The notes under the pieces are model-generated. The model was given only the letters and a program-made list of their open reading frames with translations, searched no databases and was not told the DNA's origin. This document shows, one piece after another, positions 17,220 through 24,775 of a stretch of DNA of 33,405 nucleotides (positions within the stretch are counted from its first letter, which is position 1; every line of letters starts with the position of its first letter). Source of the DNA: Kofleriaceae bacterium (lineage in GTDB: Bacteria > Myxococcota_A > Polyangia > Haliangiales > Haliangiaceae); NCBI GenBank assembly GCA_013368795.1, contig JABFXX010000269.1:1-33405 (forward strand), read 5' to 3'. Both the position numbers and the translations under genes were made by a program.

Positions 17220-18131
17220 GTGTCCTGCCCGACCTCGAGCGGCGCGTCCCGACGCGGAATGAGCGGGGCGCCGATCGGCTCGGATGTTGCGATAGCGCAC
17301 GGCATGACCGCGCCGCTCCGACCTCGGAACACACCGACGCTGCCTCTCCCCGTCGTGCGCCCCGATCCCTGCATCCAGACCATCCCGCTGCGCCCCGAGG
17401 AGATCGAGGTAGTCCGCGAGGACGACATCGCGACGCGCCAGGTCGATCGCGAGGAGCTCGCGCGCCGGCTCGGCTCGCCGGCCGACCTGCCACGCGCGCC
17501 CTCGCAACTGCCGCCCGCGCGCCCCGCAGCGACGCCGCCTCCGATTCCCGCGGCGGCGAAGTTGCGGTCGCGGTCTCGCAAGCTCCTGGTGACGCTGTTC
17601 CTCGGTGGTTTCGCAGTCGTCGCCCTCGCAAGCGTTGTGCTCGCCGGCCAGCCAGACCCTGCGCCCGCGCCGGTCGCCGCCGAGCCGCGACCGCCCGCGC
17701 AGCCACAGCTCGTCGCACCCGATCCGGTCGCCGACCTCGTCGCGCGTGCGCGTGCGTTGATCGCGAGCGGTGACCGCGAGGCCGCACTCGACCTGGTCCT
17801 CCGCTCGGAGGCCACCTATGCGAAGGACGCCCGACTCGCAGCTCTCGCGGGACGGCTCTATTTCGAGAAGCTGTGGTGGGCCGATGGCGTCAAGCAGCTG
17901 CGCGTTGCGTTCGAGCTCGAGCCGTCGCTGCGCGGTGATCCCGAGCTCGTCGCGCTCGCGGTGAACGGCTTCGTCACGACGCCGCGCCACAACGCGCTCC
18001 TCGGCACGTTCGTGCGCGAAGACATCGGTGCGGCGGCGCTGCCGGCGCTCGACGAGATCGCGAAGACGCACCCGAGCCGGACGATCCGCAACCGAGCGGC
18101 CGCGGCGATCCGCCGAATGGCCTCGCACTAG
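17220..18131 (+). CDS. Membrane-anchored paralogue of kinase B's exported tail, without a kinase domain
   Basis: Protein of 303 residues. A cytoplasmic Pro-rich and charged region (about 1-120) is followed by a membrane helix (about 122-141, LLVTLFLGGFAVVALASVVL). The exported helical domain aligns with the C-terminus of kinase B: WWADGVKQLR against WWADGLKQLR, GDPELV against SDPELI, and FVREDIG against FLRKDIG. The start is the GTG at 17220, chosen because GGAG lies 5 bases upstream; ATGs at 17259 and 17304 are alternatives. It follows kinase B by 30 bp. It may pair with or compete against the kinase's sensor domain; that is inference from homology and co-location. Confidence 0.85.
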   Translation: MSCPTSSGASRRGMSGAPIGSDVAIAHGMTAPLRPRNTPTLPLPVVRPDPCIQTIPLRPEEIEVVREDDIATRQVDREELARRLGSPADLPRAPSQLPPARPAATPPPIPAAAKLRSRSRKLLVTLFLGGFAVVALASVVLAGQPDPAPAPVAAEPRPPAQPQLVAPDPVADLVARARALIASGDREAALDLVLRSEATYAKDARLAALAGRLYFEKLWWADGVKQLRVAFELEPSLRGDPELVALAVNGFVTTPRHNALLGTFVREDIGAAALPALDEIAKTHPSRTIRNRAAAAIRRMASH

Positions 18132-18151
18132 CGGCGGCGGCGACGAGACGC

Positions 18152-18619
18152 TCACGCTCGCGCCCGACGGAAGCGCACGACGGTCACATCGATGTCGTCG
18201 GGTTCGCCGCGCAGCGCGTCCTCGATGATCGCGAGTACCTTGTCCTCGTCGAAGCCGCCGGAGCCGGCTCCGATCAGCGGCATCGCGAGCGATCGGATAC
18301 CGCGCTCGCGGGCGACGCGAAGCGCGCTGGTGACGGAGTCGCGGATCGACCGCTCCGACGCGCGCCACAGCATGTCGATGCCGGCGACGTGGATGATGCA
18401 CTTGAACGGCAGCGCACCCGCGCCGGTTGCGACGGCACCGCCGAGTGGAATCGCGCCATGACGCGCCACCTCGCGAAACGGCGCGCGGCCGCCGCGCCTC
18501 TTGATCGCGCCGGATACGCCCTGCGGGATCAGCAGCCACCACGGGATGATGTTGCGGTTCCACGCGTTGACGATTGCCTCCACGGGTTGGTCGAGCAGAT
18601 CGCCTTCGACGAGCTTCAC
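18152..18619 (-). CDS. Macro domain protein (ADP-ribose-binding or ADP-ribosylhydrolase type)
   Basis: Protein of 155 residues that is a single macro domain. Family motifs: VEAIVNAWNRN with NAWN 18-21 (usually NAAN), GVSGAI 34-39 in the phosphate-binding loop, GAIPLGGAVATGAG around 55-68, and PLIGAGSGGF with GAGSGGF 117-123. Macro domains bind ADP-ribose and many remove it from proteins or from O-acetyl-ADP-ribose. The active-site details here do not settle whether it is an enzyme or a binder. The start is a GTG at 18619, where the first beta strand (KLVEGDLL) begins; the open frame continues upstream but with unlikely sequence. The HAD gene lies 82 bp upstream on the same strand, so the two are probably an operon. 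Confidence 0.9.
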   Translation of the reverse strand: MKLVEGDLLDQPVEAIVNAWNRNIIPWWLLIPQGVSGAIKRRGGRAPFREVARHGAIPLGGAVATGAGALPFKCIIHVAGIDMLWRASERSIRDSVTSALRVARERGIRSLAMPLIGAGSGGFDEDKVLAIIEDALRGEPDDIDVTVVRFRRARA

Positions 18620-18701
18620 GATCGCGAGCCTAGCGCGGGCGCGTTCGCGTGACGCGTGACTTCGCGGCACGGCTCGCGCCACGCTGGCACGCTCGGTCGC
18701 G

Positions 18702-19193
18702 TCACAGCGTCGCGACGATTGCCGCTTCGGCATCCGCCCAGGTCGGCACCGGGACAATGCCCGCGACGTCCGATGCGGCCGCGCCGAACAGCAGCCGGTT
18801 GCGCACGATGCCCGCCATCGGGACGAGCACGTCGACGCGATCGTCGACGAACGTCTCGATGCCGAGGTCGCGGCAGATCGGCGCCTTCAGCTTGCGCTCG
18901 CGGCAGAACACGAGGTTCTCCTCGGGGATGCCGGTCTCCTCGAAGAAGCGATGGTGCGCGAGCCAGCGGCGGCTCCGTTCCTCGATGCGCTTACCGCACT
19001 TCGAGACGAGCCAGACGCGCCGATCGAACCGCGCACACAGGCGCGCGAGTGCGCCGAATGCGCCGTCCAGCGCGGGCGCGCGCATGGCTTGTTCCTCCGT
19101 GCCGCCGATGAAGGACGTGTCGGGACCGTCGCCGTGGATGATGACCCGGCCGATGTCTACGCCGAGCCGAGAGTGTGTTGCCTGAGTGGTCAT
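18702..19193 (-). CDS. HAD-superfamily phosphatase-like protein
   Basis: Protein of 163 residues with a HAD-like order of motifs. Motif I is GVDIGRVI, with nucleophile D13; the second acid of the usual DxD is Gly (G15). Motif II is WLVSKCG (S64), a lysine region lies near K101-K103, and motif IV is FVDDRVDVL (D117, D118). It resembles small 5'-nucleotidase-like HAD proteins. Loss of the second Asp suggests weak or altered phosphatase activity. The ATG at 19193 begins MTTQATHSRLGVDIG. It is divergent from the LysR regulator at 19262 (68 bp) and precedes the macro gene, so a role in nucleotide or ADP-ribose handling is possible but unproven. Confidence 0.8.
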   Translation of the reverse strand: MTTQATHSRLGVDIGRVIIHGDGPDTSFIGGTEEQAMRAPALDGAFGALARLCARFDRRVWLVSKCGKRIEERSRRWLAHHRFFEETGIPEENLVFCRERKLKAPICRDLGIETFVDDRVDVLVPMAGIVRNRLLFGAAASDVAGIVPVPTWADAEAAIVATL

Positions 19194-19221
19194 GGCGACA
19201 ACCTAGGTGCCGGACACTTCT

Positions 19222-19257
19222 CCAACAATTCGTATGTTTGGATGACCTATCATTCGT
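19222..19257. promoter_or_regulatory. Putative LysR operator between HAD and LysR genes
   Basis: The 68-bp gap is markedly AT-rich. It contains an imperfect inverted repeat at 19222-19241 with CCAA and TTGG ends, and ATTCGT twice (19228-19233, 19252-19257) 24 bp apart. LysR regulators usually bind such a site in front of their own gene and a divergent target, here the HAD-macro pair. Confidence 0.45.
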
Positions 19258-19261
19258 GGTG

Positions 19262-20116
19262 ATGATTCCCTCGGACTGGCTGCGCACGTTCTCGGTGTTT
19301 GCCGAGGACGCGAACCTCTCTGCCGCGGCCAAGCGCCTCGCGCTCTCGCAGCCGGCGGTCCACGCACAGCTGCGCCGCCTCTCGGAGCTGCTCGGCGTGC
19401 CGCTCTATCACCGCGTCGGCCGCGGGCTCGCGCTGACGCGAGAGGGCATCGAGGTCGCCGCATTCGCACGCGATGCCGAGGAGCGATCACGCGAGCTGGT
19501 CGCACGCATGCGCGGCGAGGATGTCGATCGCCGGATCGTGCTCGCCGCCGGCGCCGGCGCGCTCCTGCACATCCTCGCGCCGGGACTGCGCGCGTTCGCG
19601 AAGAGCTACGACGGCCGCCTCGAGTTCGTGACCGCCGACGCGGCCGCTGCCGTGCAGGCAACCGAGAACGGAACCGCGCACGTCGGCGTCGCGGCACTCG
19701 CGACGGTGCCCGGCTCGCTCGAGGGTCACCAGCTCGCCGTCGTTCGCCAGGTCCTCGCGATGCCCGCGGCTCATCGTCTCGCGCGTCGGCGACGACTCGA
19801 CGTCGGCGACCTCGACGGCGAGCGGCTCGTCGTCCCGCCGGCCGGGCGACCACAGCGCGCGGCGCTCGATGCTGCGTTCGCGGGCGTCGGCGTCCAGATC
19901 GGCGCCACGGCGACCGGCTGGGACGTGGTCATGCGTCTCGTCGAGCTCGGCGTCGGCCTCGCGGTGACGAACGCGAACGTGCCGGTCCCGCGCGGGCTCG
20001 TGACCCGGCCGCTCGACGGCCTGCCAGAGGTCAGGTACTTCGCGTTCACGAGGCCGCGGCCACGCGCCGACGTCGCGAAGTGCGTGCAAGCCCTCGTGCG
20101 ACATGCAGGTGCCTGA
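19262..20116 (+). CDS. LysR-family transcriptional regulator
   Basis: Protein of 284 residues. The N-terminal winged helix-turn-helix (about 3-62) reads DWLRTFSVFAEDANLSAAAKRLALSQ, then PAVHAQLRRLSELLGVPLYHR, which is the LysR signature. The C-terminal effector domain (about 85-284) has the periplasmic-binding fold but is short, with no obvious ligand-specific motif. The start is the ATG at 19262; an upstream in-frame extension crosses the AT-rich promoter region and was rejected. It is divergent from the HAD-macro operon and probably controls it and itself. A 6-bp hairpin follows its stop codon. Confidence 0.93.
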   Translation: MIPSDWLRTFSVFAEDANLSAAAKRLALSQPAVHAQLRRLSELLGVPLYHRVGRGLALTREGIEVAAFARDAEERSRELVARMRGEDVDRRIVLAAGAGALLHILAPGLRAFAKSYDGRLEFVTADAAAAVQATENGTAHVGVAALATVPGSLEGHQLAVVRQVLAMPAAHRLARRRRLDVGDLDGERLVVPPAGRPQRAALDAAFAGVGVQIGATATGWDVVMRLVELGVGLAVTNANVPVPRGLVTRPLDGLPEVRYFAFTRPRPRADVAKCVQALVRHAGA

Positions 20117-20117
20117 C

Positions 20118-20132
20118 GCAGCAGATTGCTGC
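20118..20132 (+). terminator. Hairpin after the LysR stop codon
   Basis: GCAGCA (20118-20123), GAT, TGCTGC (20127-20132): a perfect 6-bp stem with a 3-base loop, starting 2 bp after the LysR stop. No T-run follows, so it is a weak terminator candidate. It could instead be a control site for the TPR gene at 20194. Confidence 0.4.
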
Positions 20133-20193
20133 ACATGGCACTCGACCGTTGATTTTCGTGCGACTCGGCGCGAGCTTGGGGCTCCGTCTACCG

Positions 20194-20862
20194 ATGTCCG
20201 GCACCTACTACCTGTTCTGGCTGCTCGTGCCGACGGTGCTGGCGATCGTGTCGGCACATCCGGCCGTGCTCGTCGTCGTCGTGGTCGCGGTCGTCGCGCG
20301 GCGCTGGCTGCCCGACCCGATCCAGTACCTGCGCCATGCCGGCCGCGTACGCAGCCTGCAGTCGCAGATCGAGCTCAACGCGGCCAACGCGGTGGCGCGC
20401 ACGCAGCTCGCCGAGATCTGGCTCGACAGGCGCCGGCCCCGTCGCGCGATTCCGCTGCTCGAGCAAGCACTCGAGCGCGATCGCGACTCCGCCGAGCTCA
20501 AGTACCTGCTCGGTCTCGCGCGCCTGCGCGCCGGCGACGCGGAGGGCTCGCTCGAACCGCTATCGGAGGCGCTCGCGAAAGATCAGCGCGTCCGCTACGG
20601 CAGCGCGTACCTCGCGATCGGCGACGCGCTCGTCGCCACGAGCAAGCTCGAGGACGCGATCGAGGCGTACGAGCGCTATCTCAAGATCAACACGTCGAGC
20701 CTCGAGGCCTACGCGAAGCTCGCGACCGCGCGCGAGCGCAAGGGCGACCAGGCCGGCGCGCGCATGGCCCGCGCACAGGCGATGGATACCTGGCGCGTGC
20801 TGCCGCGGTTTCAGCGCCGCAAGCAGCTGTTCTGGTGGCTCAAGCTGAAGCTATTCGGTTAG
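20194..20862 (+). CDS. Membrane-anchored TPR protein
   Basis: Protein of 222 residues. Two hydrophobic helices lie at the N-terminus (about 5-19, YLFWLLVPTVLAIVS, and 22-35, PAVLVVVVVAVVAR). About three to four TPR units follow from residue 60 to 190 (RRPRRAIPLLEQALERD, GDAEGSLEPLSEALAKD, LEDAIEAYERYLKIN). TPR units bind partner proteins; the partner is unknown. The start is the ATG at 20194, directly before the first helix; the longer frame upstream starts inside the LysR gene. The stop overlaps that of the first lipoprotein gene on the other strand (TTAG 20859-20862). Confidence 0.85.
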   Translation: MSGTYYLFWLLVPTVLAIVSAHPAVLVVVVVAVVARRWLPDPIQYLRHAGRVRSLQSQIELNAANAVARTQLAEIWLDRRRPRRAIPLLEQALERDRDSAELKYLLGLARLRAGDAEGSLEPLSEALAKDQRVRYGSAYLAIGDALVATSKLEDAIEAYERYLKINTSSLEAYAKLATARERKGDQAGARMARAQAMDTWRVLPRFQRRKQLFWWLKLKLFG

Positions 20863-21731
20863 CCGCACATCTGGAACGCGGAGACCTTGAACTGCCACTT
20901 GCCGTCGCGCTTCCCGTAGAGATCGATCGAGCTGCAGGAGCAAACCGAGATCGCGCGCTTACTCGCCGGCTGCAGGATGTCGACGCCGACGCCGACGGTT
21001 GCGCAGTCGCCGATGATCTCGGCGCTGCTGATGGAGATGTACCGGACCTGCGTCCCGGTCAGGTCCGCGATCTGCTGCAGCTCGGCACGCGTCTTCACGA
21101 CGAACGCCATCGAGCGCCCGCGCGGCAACGCAGCCGGGGTCAGGCGTGTCTGGTCGCCGACGTCGGCGTCGACGTAGATGACATCTCGGCCCATCAGCAT
21201 CTCGCCGTCCGCGATCGACGCGGGCTCCTGCACGAAGCGCTCGAGGATGTCGTGGACGAGCTCCTCGACCTGGCGCGCGGACGCTACCGCCTGACCGGCG
21301 CCAGCAGGGCAGCTCGGCGCGGTCTCCTCTCCCACGCGCTCGACGAGAGCGTGATCGAGCTCCACGTCCCATCGCGCGACTTCCCCTGCCTTCACGTCGA
21401 CGTCGGCGAGCGGAACCTCGGCATCGCCAAGGTACACGCGGCCGTGATACGCACCGGCAGGCACGTCGATGCGATACTTCCCATCGTCGTAGCTCGTGTC
21501 TGTGTACCCGGTGGTGCGCCCGACCGGCGTCGCGACGATCGTCGCGCCCTCGACGGCCTCGCGGGTCTTCGCATCGATCACGATCCCCTCGATGGCCGTC
21601 TCGACCTCCCGTTCAGCCTCGGATGCGGCAACCTGCCGGTGCGAGAGCGGCGCCGCGTCGTGCGCCGGAGCCGAACGACAGGCGACGAGGAACAAGAGGA
21701 TCGCCTGCTTGTGGACGCGTGATACACGCAC
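20859..21731 (-). CDS. Lipoprotein paralogue 1 (carboxypeptidase-regulatory-like domain plus conserved C-terminal domain)
   Basis: Protein of 290 residues. The signal MRVSRVHKQAILLFLVAC puts the lipid cysteine at 18. Residues about 48-130 form a carboxypeptidase-regulatory-like beta domain (GIVIDAKTREAVEGATIVAT, then GKYRIDVPAGAYHGRVYL). Residues about 155-290 are a domain shared with the next two genes, marked by LERFVQEPASI, ELQQIADLTG, GDCATV and LYGKRDGKWQFK and ending in a cysteine. Cysteines at the GDC motif, in VCSCSS and at the C-terminus suggest disulfides outside the cytoplasm. The start is a GTG at 21731. It is the last gene of a four-gene minus-strand run (118 bp after the previous one) and overlaps the convergent TPR gene by 4 bp. 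Function unknown. Confidence 0.85.
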   Translation of the reverse strand: MRVSRVHKQAILLFLVACRSAPAHDAAPLSHRQVAASEAEREVETAIEGIVIDAKTREAVEGATIVATPVGRTTGYTDTSYDDGKYRIDVPAGAYHGRVYLGDAEVPLADVDVKAGEVARWDVELDHALVERVGEETAPSCPAGAGQAVASARQVEELVHDILERFVQEPASIADGEMLMGRDVIYVDADVGDQTRLTPAALPRGRSMAFVVKTRAELQQIADLTGTQVRYISISSAEIIGDCATVGVGVDILQPASKRAISVCSCSSIDLYGKRDGKWQFKVSAFQMCG

Positions 21732-21849
21732 GGGCGTGGGACACCGCCGGACAACCGAGGTTTCGGAACAATGCGGCGGCAGTTCGGCTAACTACGGGCA
21801 GCGCCGACCGACTGCGACCTTCTACCGCCCACAAGCGCAGGGCGCGGGT

Positions 21850-22728
21850 TCAGCTGCAGCTCGCCATCGAGTCGATCTTGAACTGCCATTTGCCGTCGCG
21901 CTTCTCGTAGAGAACCGACTGCGAGCAATCGTAGAGAACCCCGCTCTCCGAGCGCGTGGGTGATGCGACGAACACCTCGACGTCGACGGTAGCGCAGTCA
22001 CCCGCGACATCCGCCGTGACGAAGCCGACGTAGAGGAACGGGATGCCTCTCAGGTCGGCGAGTGATTGCAACTCCTGCCGCGGCTTCAGCACGAACGTAT
22101 AGAGACCCCCTGTGGGCAGCGCACCGGCGGTTACCTGCGAGCGACCGCGGATCTCGGAGTCGACGTAGATGGTTTCGCCTGCCTGGAACTCGCGCCCCGA
22201 ACCGATCGTCGATGGGTCGCGAACGAATCGCTCGAGAACCGCAGCGGTCAGCGCCTCGGTGTCCGCCGGTGAGGCGACGTAGTCGTTCGCGACCTTCGGG
22301 CACTCCGGAAACAGCGGTTCGACATTCGGAAGCGCCGCGGGATCGAGTCCGATCTCGCGCCGAACCGTCTCTTGCGGGCCGACCTCGAATCCATCGAGCT
22401 CGATCTGGTAGTCCGCGTAGTAGACGAGCGTGTGGTATCGGCCCGCGGACACCTCGATTCGAAACGCGCCCTGCTCGTCGGAGATTGCGGCCTCGGTCGG
22501 CCCCGAGACGCGGTCTGCGAGGATCGTCGCACCGCCGACTCCCTCGCCGGTGACGATGTCGACGATCTCACCCTCGATGACCGCGTCGCGAATCGGCTCG
22601 GGCTCGGGTGGCCGCACCTGACGCCGCGAGCGAGCTGCGGCGTCGCGCCAGTTTGGCTCCACCGGCTCCGGTGCCGCTGCCGACTTGCATGCGACAAGGC
22701 ACGACAGGACCGCGAGAACAAACCGCAC
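21850..22728 (-). CDS. Lipoprotein paralogue 2 (same architecture as paralogue 1)
   Basis: Protein of 292 residues. The signal MRFVLAVLSCLVAC puts the lipid cysteine at about 14. A carboxypeptidase-regulatory-like domain follows (EGEIVDIVTGEGVGGATILAD, FRIEVSAGRYHTLVYYA), then the shared C-terminal domain (LERFVRDPSTIGSG, ELQSLADLRG, GDCATVDVEV, LYEKRDGKWQFK, C-terminal Cys-Ser). The GTG at 22728 is chosen because it starts the lipoprotein signal; the frame runs further upstream without a plausible N-terminus. The protein should be a lipid-anchored extracytoplasmic factor. It sits between paralogues 1 and 3 on the same strand with gaps of about 100 bp, consistent with tandem duplication. Confidence 0.85.
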   Translation of the reverse strand: MRFVLAVLSCLVACKSAAAPEPVEPNWRDAAARSRRQVRPPEPEPIRDAVIEGEIVDIVTGEGVGGATILADRVSGPTEAAISDEQGAFRIEVSAGRYHTLVYYADYQIELDGFEVGPQETVRREIGLDPAALPNVEPLFPECPKVANDYVASPADTEALTAAVLERFVRDPSTIGSGREFQAGETIYVDSEIRGRSQVTAGALPTGGLYTFVLKPRQELQSLADLRGIPFLYVGFVTADVAGDCATVDVEVFVASPTRSESGVLYDCSQSVLYEKRDGKWQFKIDSMASCS

Positions 22729-22822
22729 GCACCGGTTGTCGCTCGCATGTGCGCCCCGAACAAGCCACGATCGCTGACAGCCCGACGCCGCTGCGGCGCG
22801 TGAGTCTCGGTGAGACCGCGGG

Positions 22823-23407
22823 CTACCGCACGACGCACATCTTGTCGCGCGAGCCGCTGAAGTGCCATGCGCCCTCGCGGCGCTCGTAGACATCGACGGG
22901 GTGGCAGGCGCAGTAGTGCTCTTCGAGACTGGTCGGCGACATGATCGTTGCCTCGACCTGGACGAGGGCGCAGTTGCCGAGGATCTCGGCCTCGTGGATG
23001 CGAACGTAGGCGAAGGGCATACGGCGAAGATCGGCGAGCTTCTGCAACTGTGCCGTGGACACCGGCACGAGCGGTCGCGCCGCCACCCGCGGCAACGCGC
23101 TGCCCGTCACGCGTGTGTGCGCGTCGATCTCGGCGGCGACGTAGACCGGACCTCGCCCCGGCAGCCCGTTGTAGCCGCGCAGCGATGACGGGCTCTCGAC
23201 AAAGCGCGCGAGCACGGTCGCGATCAATGCATCGAGGTCTGCCGAGGTCGGTGCGGCCCCGTCGAGATCGAGGGTGCAGCCCCGATACGCGTCCGGGGCG
23301 GTTGCGGTGACGGGCTCGGCCGCATGGCGATCCAAGCCGGCGCTGACTGTCACCCTCCCCGTCGGCCCGCAGGCGAATAGCAACGCGAGGAGAAACCACG
23401 AGCGCAC
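22823..23407 (-). CDS. Lipoprotein paralogue 3 (conserved C-terminal domain only)
   Basis: Protein of 194 residues. The signal MRSWFLLALLFAC puts the lipid cysteine at 13. It lacks the carboxypeptidase-like domain of its neighbours and keeps only the shared domain: LARFVESPSSL, QLQKLADLRRMPFAYV, AEILGNCALVQVEA, CAC, VYERREGAWHF and a cysteine near the C-terminus. It is therefore either the ancestral form or a shortened copy. The start is a GTG at 23407. The preceding small lipoprotein gene ends 34 bp upstream, so these two are probably co-transcribed. Function is unknown. Confidence 0.83.
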   Translation of the reverse strand: MRSWFLLALLFACGPTGRVTVSAGLDRHAAEPVTATAPDAYRGCTLDLDGAAPTSADLDALIATVLARFVESPSSLRGYNGLPGRGPVYVAAEIDAHTRVTGSALPRVAARPLVPVSTAQLQKLADLRRMPFAYVRIHEAEILGNCALVQVEATIMSPTSLEEHYCACHPVDVYERREGAWHFSGSRDKMCVVR

Positions 23408-23441
23408 GACAAGGAGACGCGGCCGAGCGACCGCGGTTGCG

Positions 23442-23723
23442 TCAATCCTCCAGCATGCGCTTGATCAACGCGACGCTGATGATCGCGACGATCGTACCGG
23501 CGACGGCGTAGGCCACCGGGGCATCGATCGTGCCCGTGCCTCCGGGGCAGCGGTTGTCCTCGTGGCACTGGTCGACTACCGACGTCGATGGCGAATCGTC
23601 GTTGATCGCCGACGGCGCCTGCAGCGCCGACGACGTCATCGCCACCGGCACGTTTGCGCAGCCCGACGCGAGCGTGGCTCCCAGTACGACCTTGGCGACC
23701 CAGCCCGCTCGCGTTCGACGCAT
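23442..23723 (-). CDS. Small lipoprotein with C-terminal membrane helix
   Basis: Protein of 93 residues. The signal peptide RRTRAGWVAKVVLGATLASGC has its lipid cysteine at about 22. The mature part holds a short polar region with two further cysteines (VDQCHEDNRCPGG) and a C-terminal hydrophobic helix (APVAYAVAGTIVAIISVALI) ending KRMLED. A protein with both a lipid anchor and a membrane helix is unusual. The ATG at 23723 is chosen because it directly precedes the signal; the longer frame upstream is Arg-rich. It is the first gene of the lipoprotein run. No family recognised. Confidence 0.75.
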   Translation of the reverse strand: MRRTRAGWVAKVVLGATLASGCANVPVAMTSSALQAPSAINDDSPSTSVVDQCHEDNRCPGGTGTIDAPVAYAVAGTIVAIISVALIKRMLED

Positions 23724-23890
23724 GCCGGCTCTCGTTCCACGCGACGTGCCACGGCCGATCGAGCTTGATTGGCGAATGGTGGCGATCGACGCGCCCCGTT
23801 GACGCTTGCGGGTTCGCCGGCACGGCACCAGCGCTCAATCCGGCGGCGTCGCGACTACGTGCATCACGCTCGTCGCGTTTGGCTGCGTGC

Positions 23891-23906
23891 ACCCACGCGC
23901 GTGGGT
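23891..23906 (+). promoter_or_regulatory. Perfect 16-bp palindrome upstream of the GNAT gene
   Basis: ACCCACGCGCGTGGGT reads the same on both strands and ends 20 bp before the GTG at 23927. The 203-bp gap between the lipoprotein run and this gene holds no other gene. The palindrome is a likely binding site for a dimeric regulator or a leader hairpin. Confidence 0.5.
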
Positions 23907-23926
23907 CAACGGGCTAATCTCGCCGC

Positions 23927-24775
23927 GTGATCGAGCTCCGCGCACTGTCGACCGCCGACCTCCCGGCACTGCTCGCGCTGCAGCATGCGACCAGCACGCC
24001 GCCGTGGAGCGCGGCGACGCTCGAAGGTCAGCTGCTCGATCCCGCGCGCGAGCACGGGAAGAACGTCGTCGTCGCGACACGCGATGGCGAGATCGTCGGC
24101 GTCGCAGGATGGGTCGACGCCGAGGGCGAGCAGTTCGGCGCACCGGTGTTCGCGGGCGATCGCGAGGCGGCGGATGCGCTCGTCACAACGCTCGTCGCGC
24201 ACGCTCGCGAGCGAGGAGCGGCGAGGATTCGCATCAGCTGCACGACGCCCGAGCAGGCGAAGCGCGAGTCGCTCGAGAGCGCCGGCTTTCGCGTCGTCCT
24301 CGACTTCATCACGCTCGCGATCGCGGCGGAGCCGAGGAATCCGCGGATCGAGCTCGCGCGTGTGGCGATCGACTCGGTCGATCCGGATGTCGTGCGGAAG
24401 CTCCACGACGAGACGTTCGCCGGCGTCGACAACGCGCCGCCGATCTCGCTCGAACAGGCGCGCCACGTCCAGCACCGTGCGTGGCCGGAAGCATCTGGCG
24501 TGTGGCTCGATGGAGAAGAGCCGGCGGCGTTCGTGGTCGCGATGCGCGACGGAGACTGCGTCGAGATCGACGAGATCGGCGTGCGGAGCTCGTGGCGGCG
24601 TCGGGGCCTCGCGCGCGCACTCGTCGACCGGGTGATCGACATCGCCGCCACCGCCCGGATCGGCGAGGTCCGTGCGCTGATCGCGTCGACGAACACCGCG
24701 TCGCTCGCACTGCACGAGGCGGCAGGGCTGCGCGAGCGCTATCGCCGCGCGGTGTACCAGCTCGAGCTCCGCTAG
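23927..24775 (+). CDS. Double GNAT-domain N-acetyltransferase
   Basis: Protein of 282 residues with two GNAT folds. The N-terminal one (about 1-140: LRALSTADLPALLALQ, GEIVGVAGWVDAEG, ESLESAGFRVVLDF) and the C-terminal one (about 145-282: VEIDEIGVRSSWRRRGLARALVDRVI, NTASLALHEAAGLRERYRR). The acetyl-CoA loop R/Q-x-x-G-x-G/A is clear only in the second (RRRGLA), so that half is probably the catalytic one. The family transfers acetyl groups to amines; the substrate is unknown. The start is the GTG at 23927. The stop shares CTAG (24772-24775) with the convergent membrane protein gene. Confidence 0.88.
   Translation: MIELRALSTADLPALLALQHATSTPPWSAATLEGQLLDPAREHGKNVVVATRDGEIVGVAGWVDAEGEQFGAPVFAGDREAADALVTTLVAHARERGAARIRISCTTPEQAKRESLESAGFRVVLDFITLAIAAEPRNPRIELARVAIDSVDPDVVRKLHDETFAGVDNAPPISLEQARHVQHRAWPEASGVWLDGEEPAAFVVAMRDGDCVEIDEIGVRSSWRRRGLARALVDRVIDIAATARIGEVRALIASTNTASLALHEAAGLRERYRRAVYQLELR

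Noticed and set aside
16554..18563. 669-residue minus-strand open frame opposite kinase B and its paralogue
   Set aside because: No motif; both plus-strand genes are supported by homology to each other.
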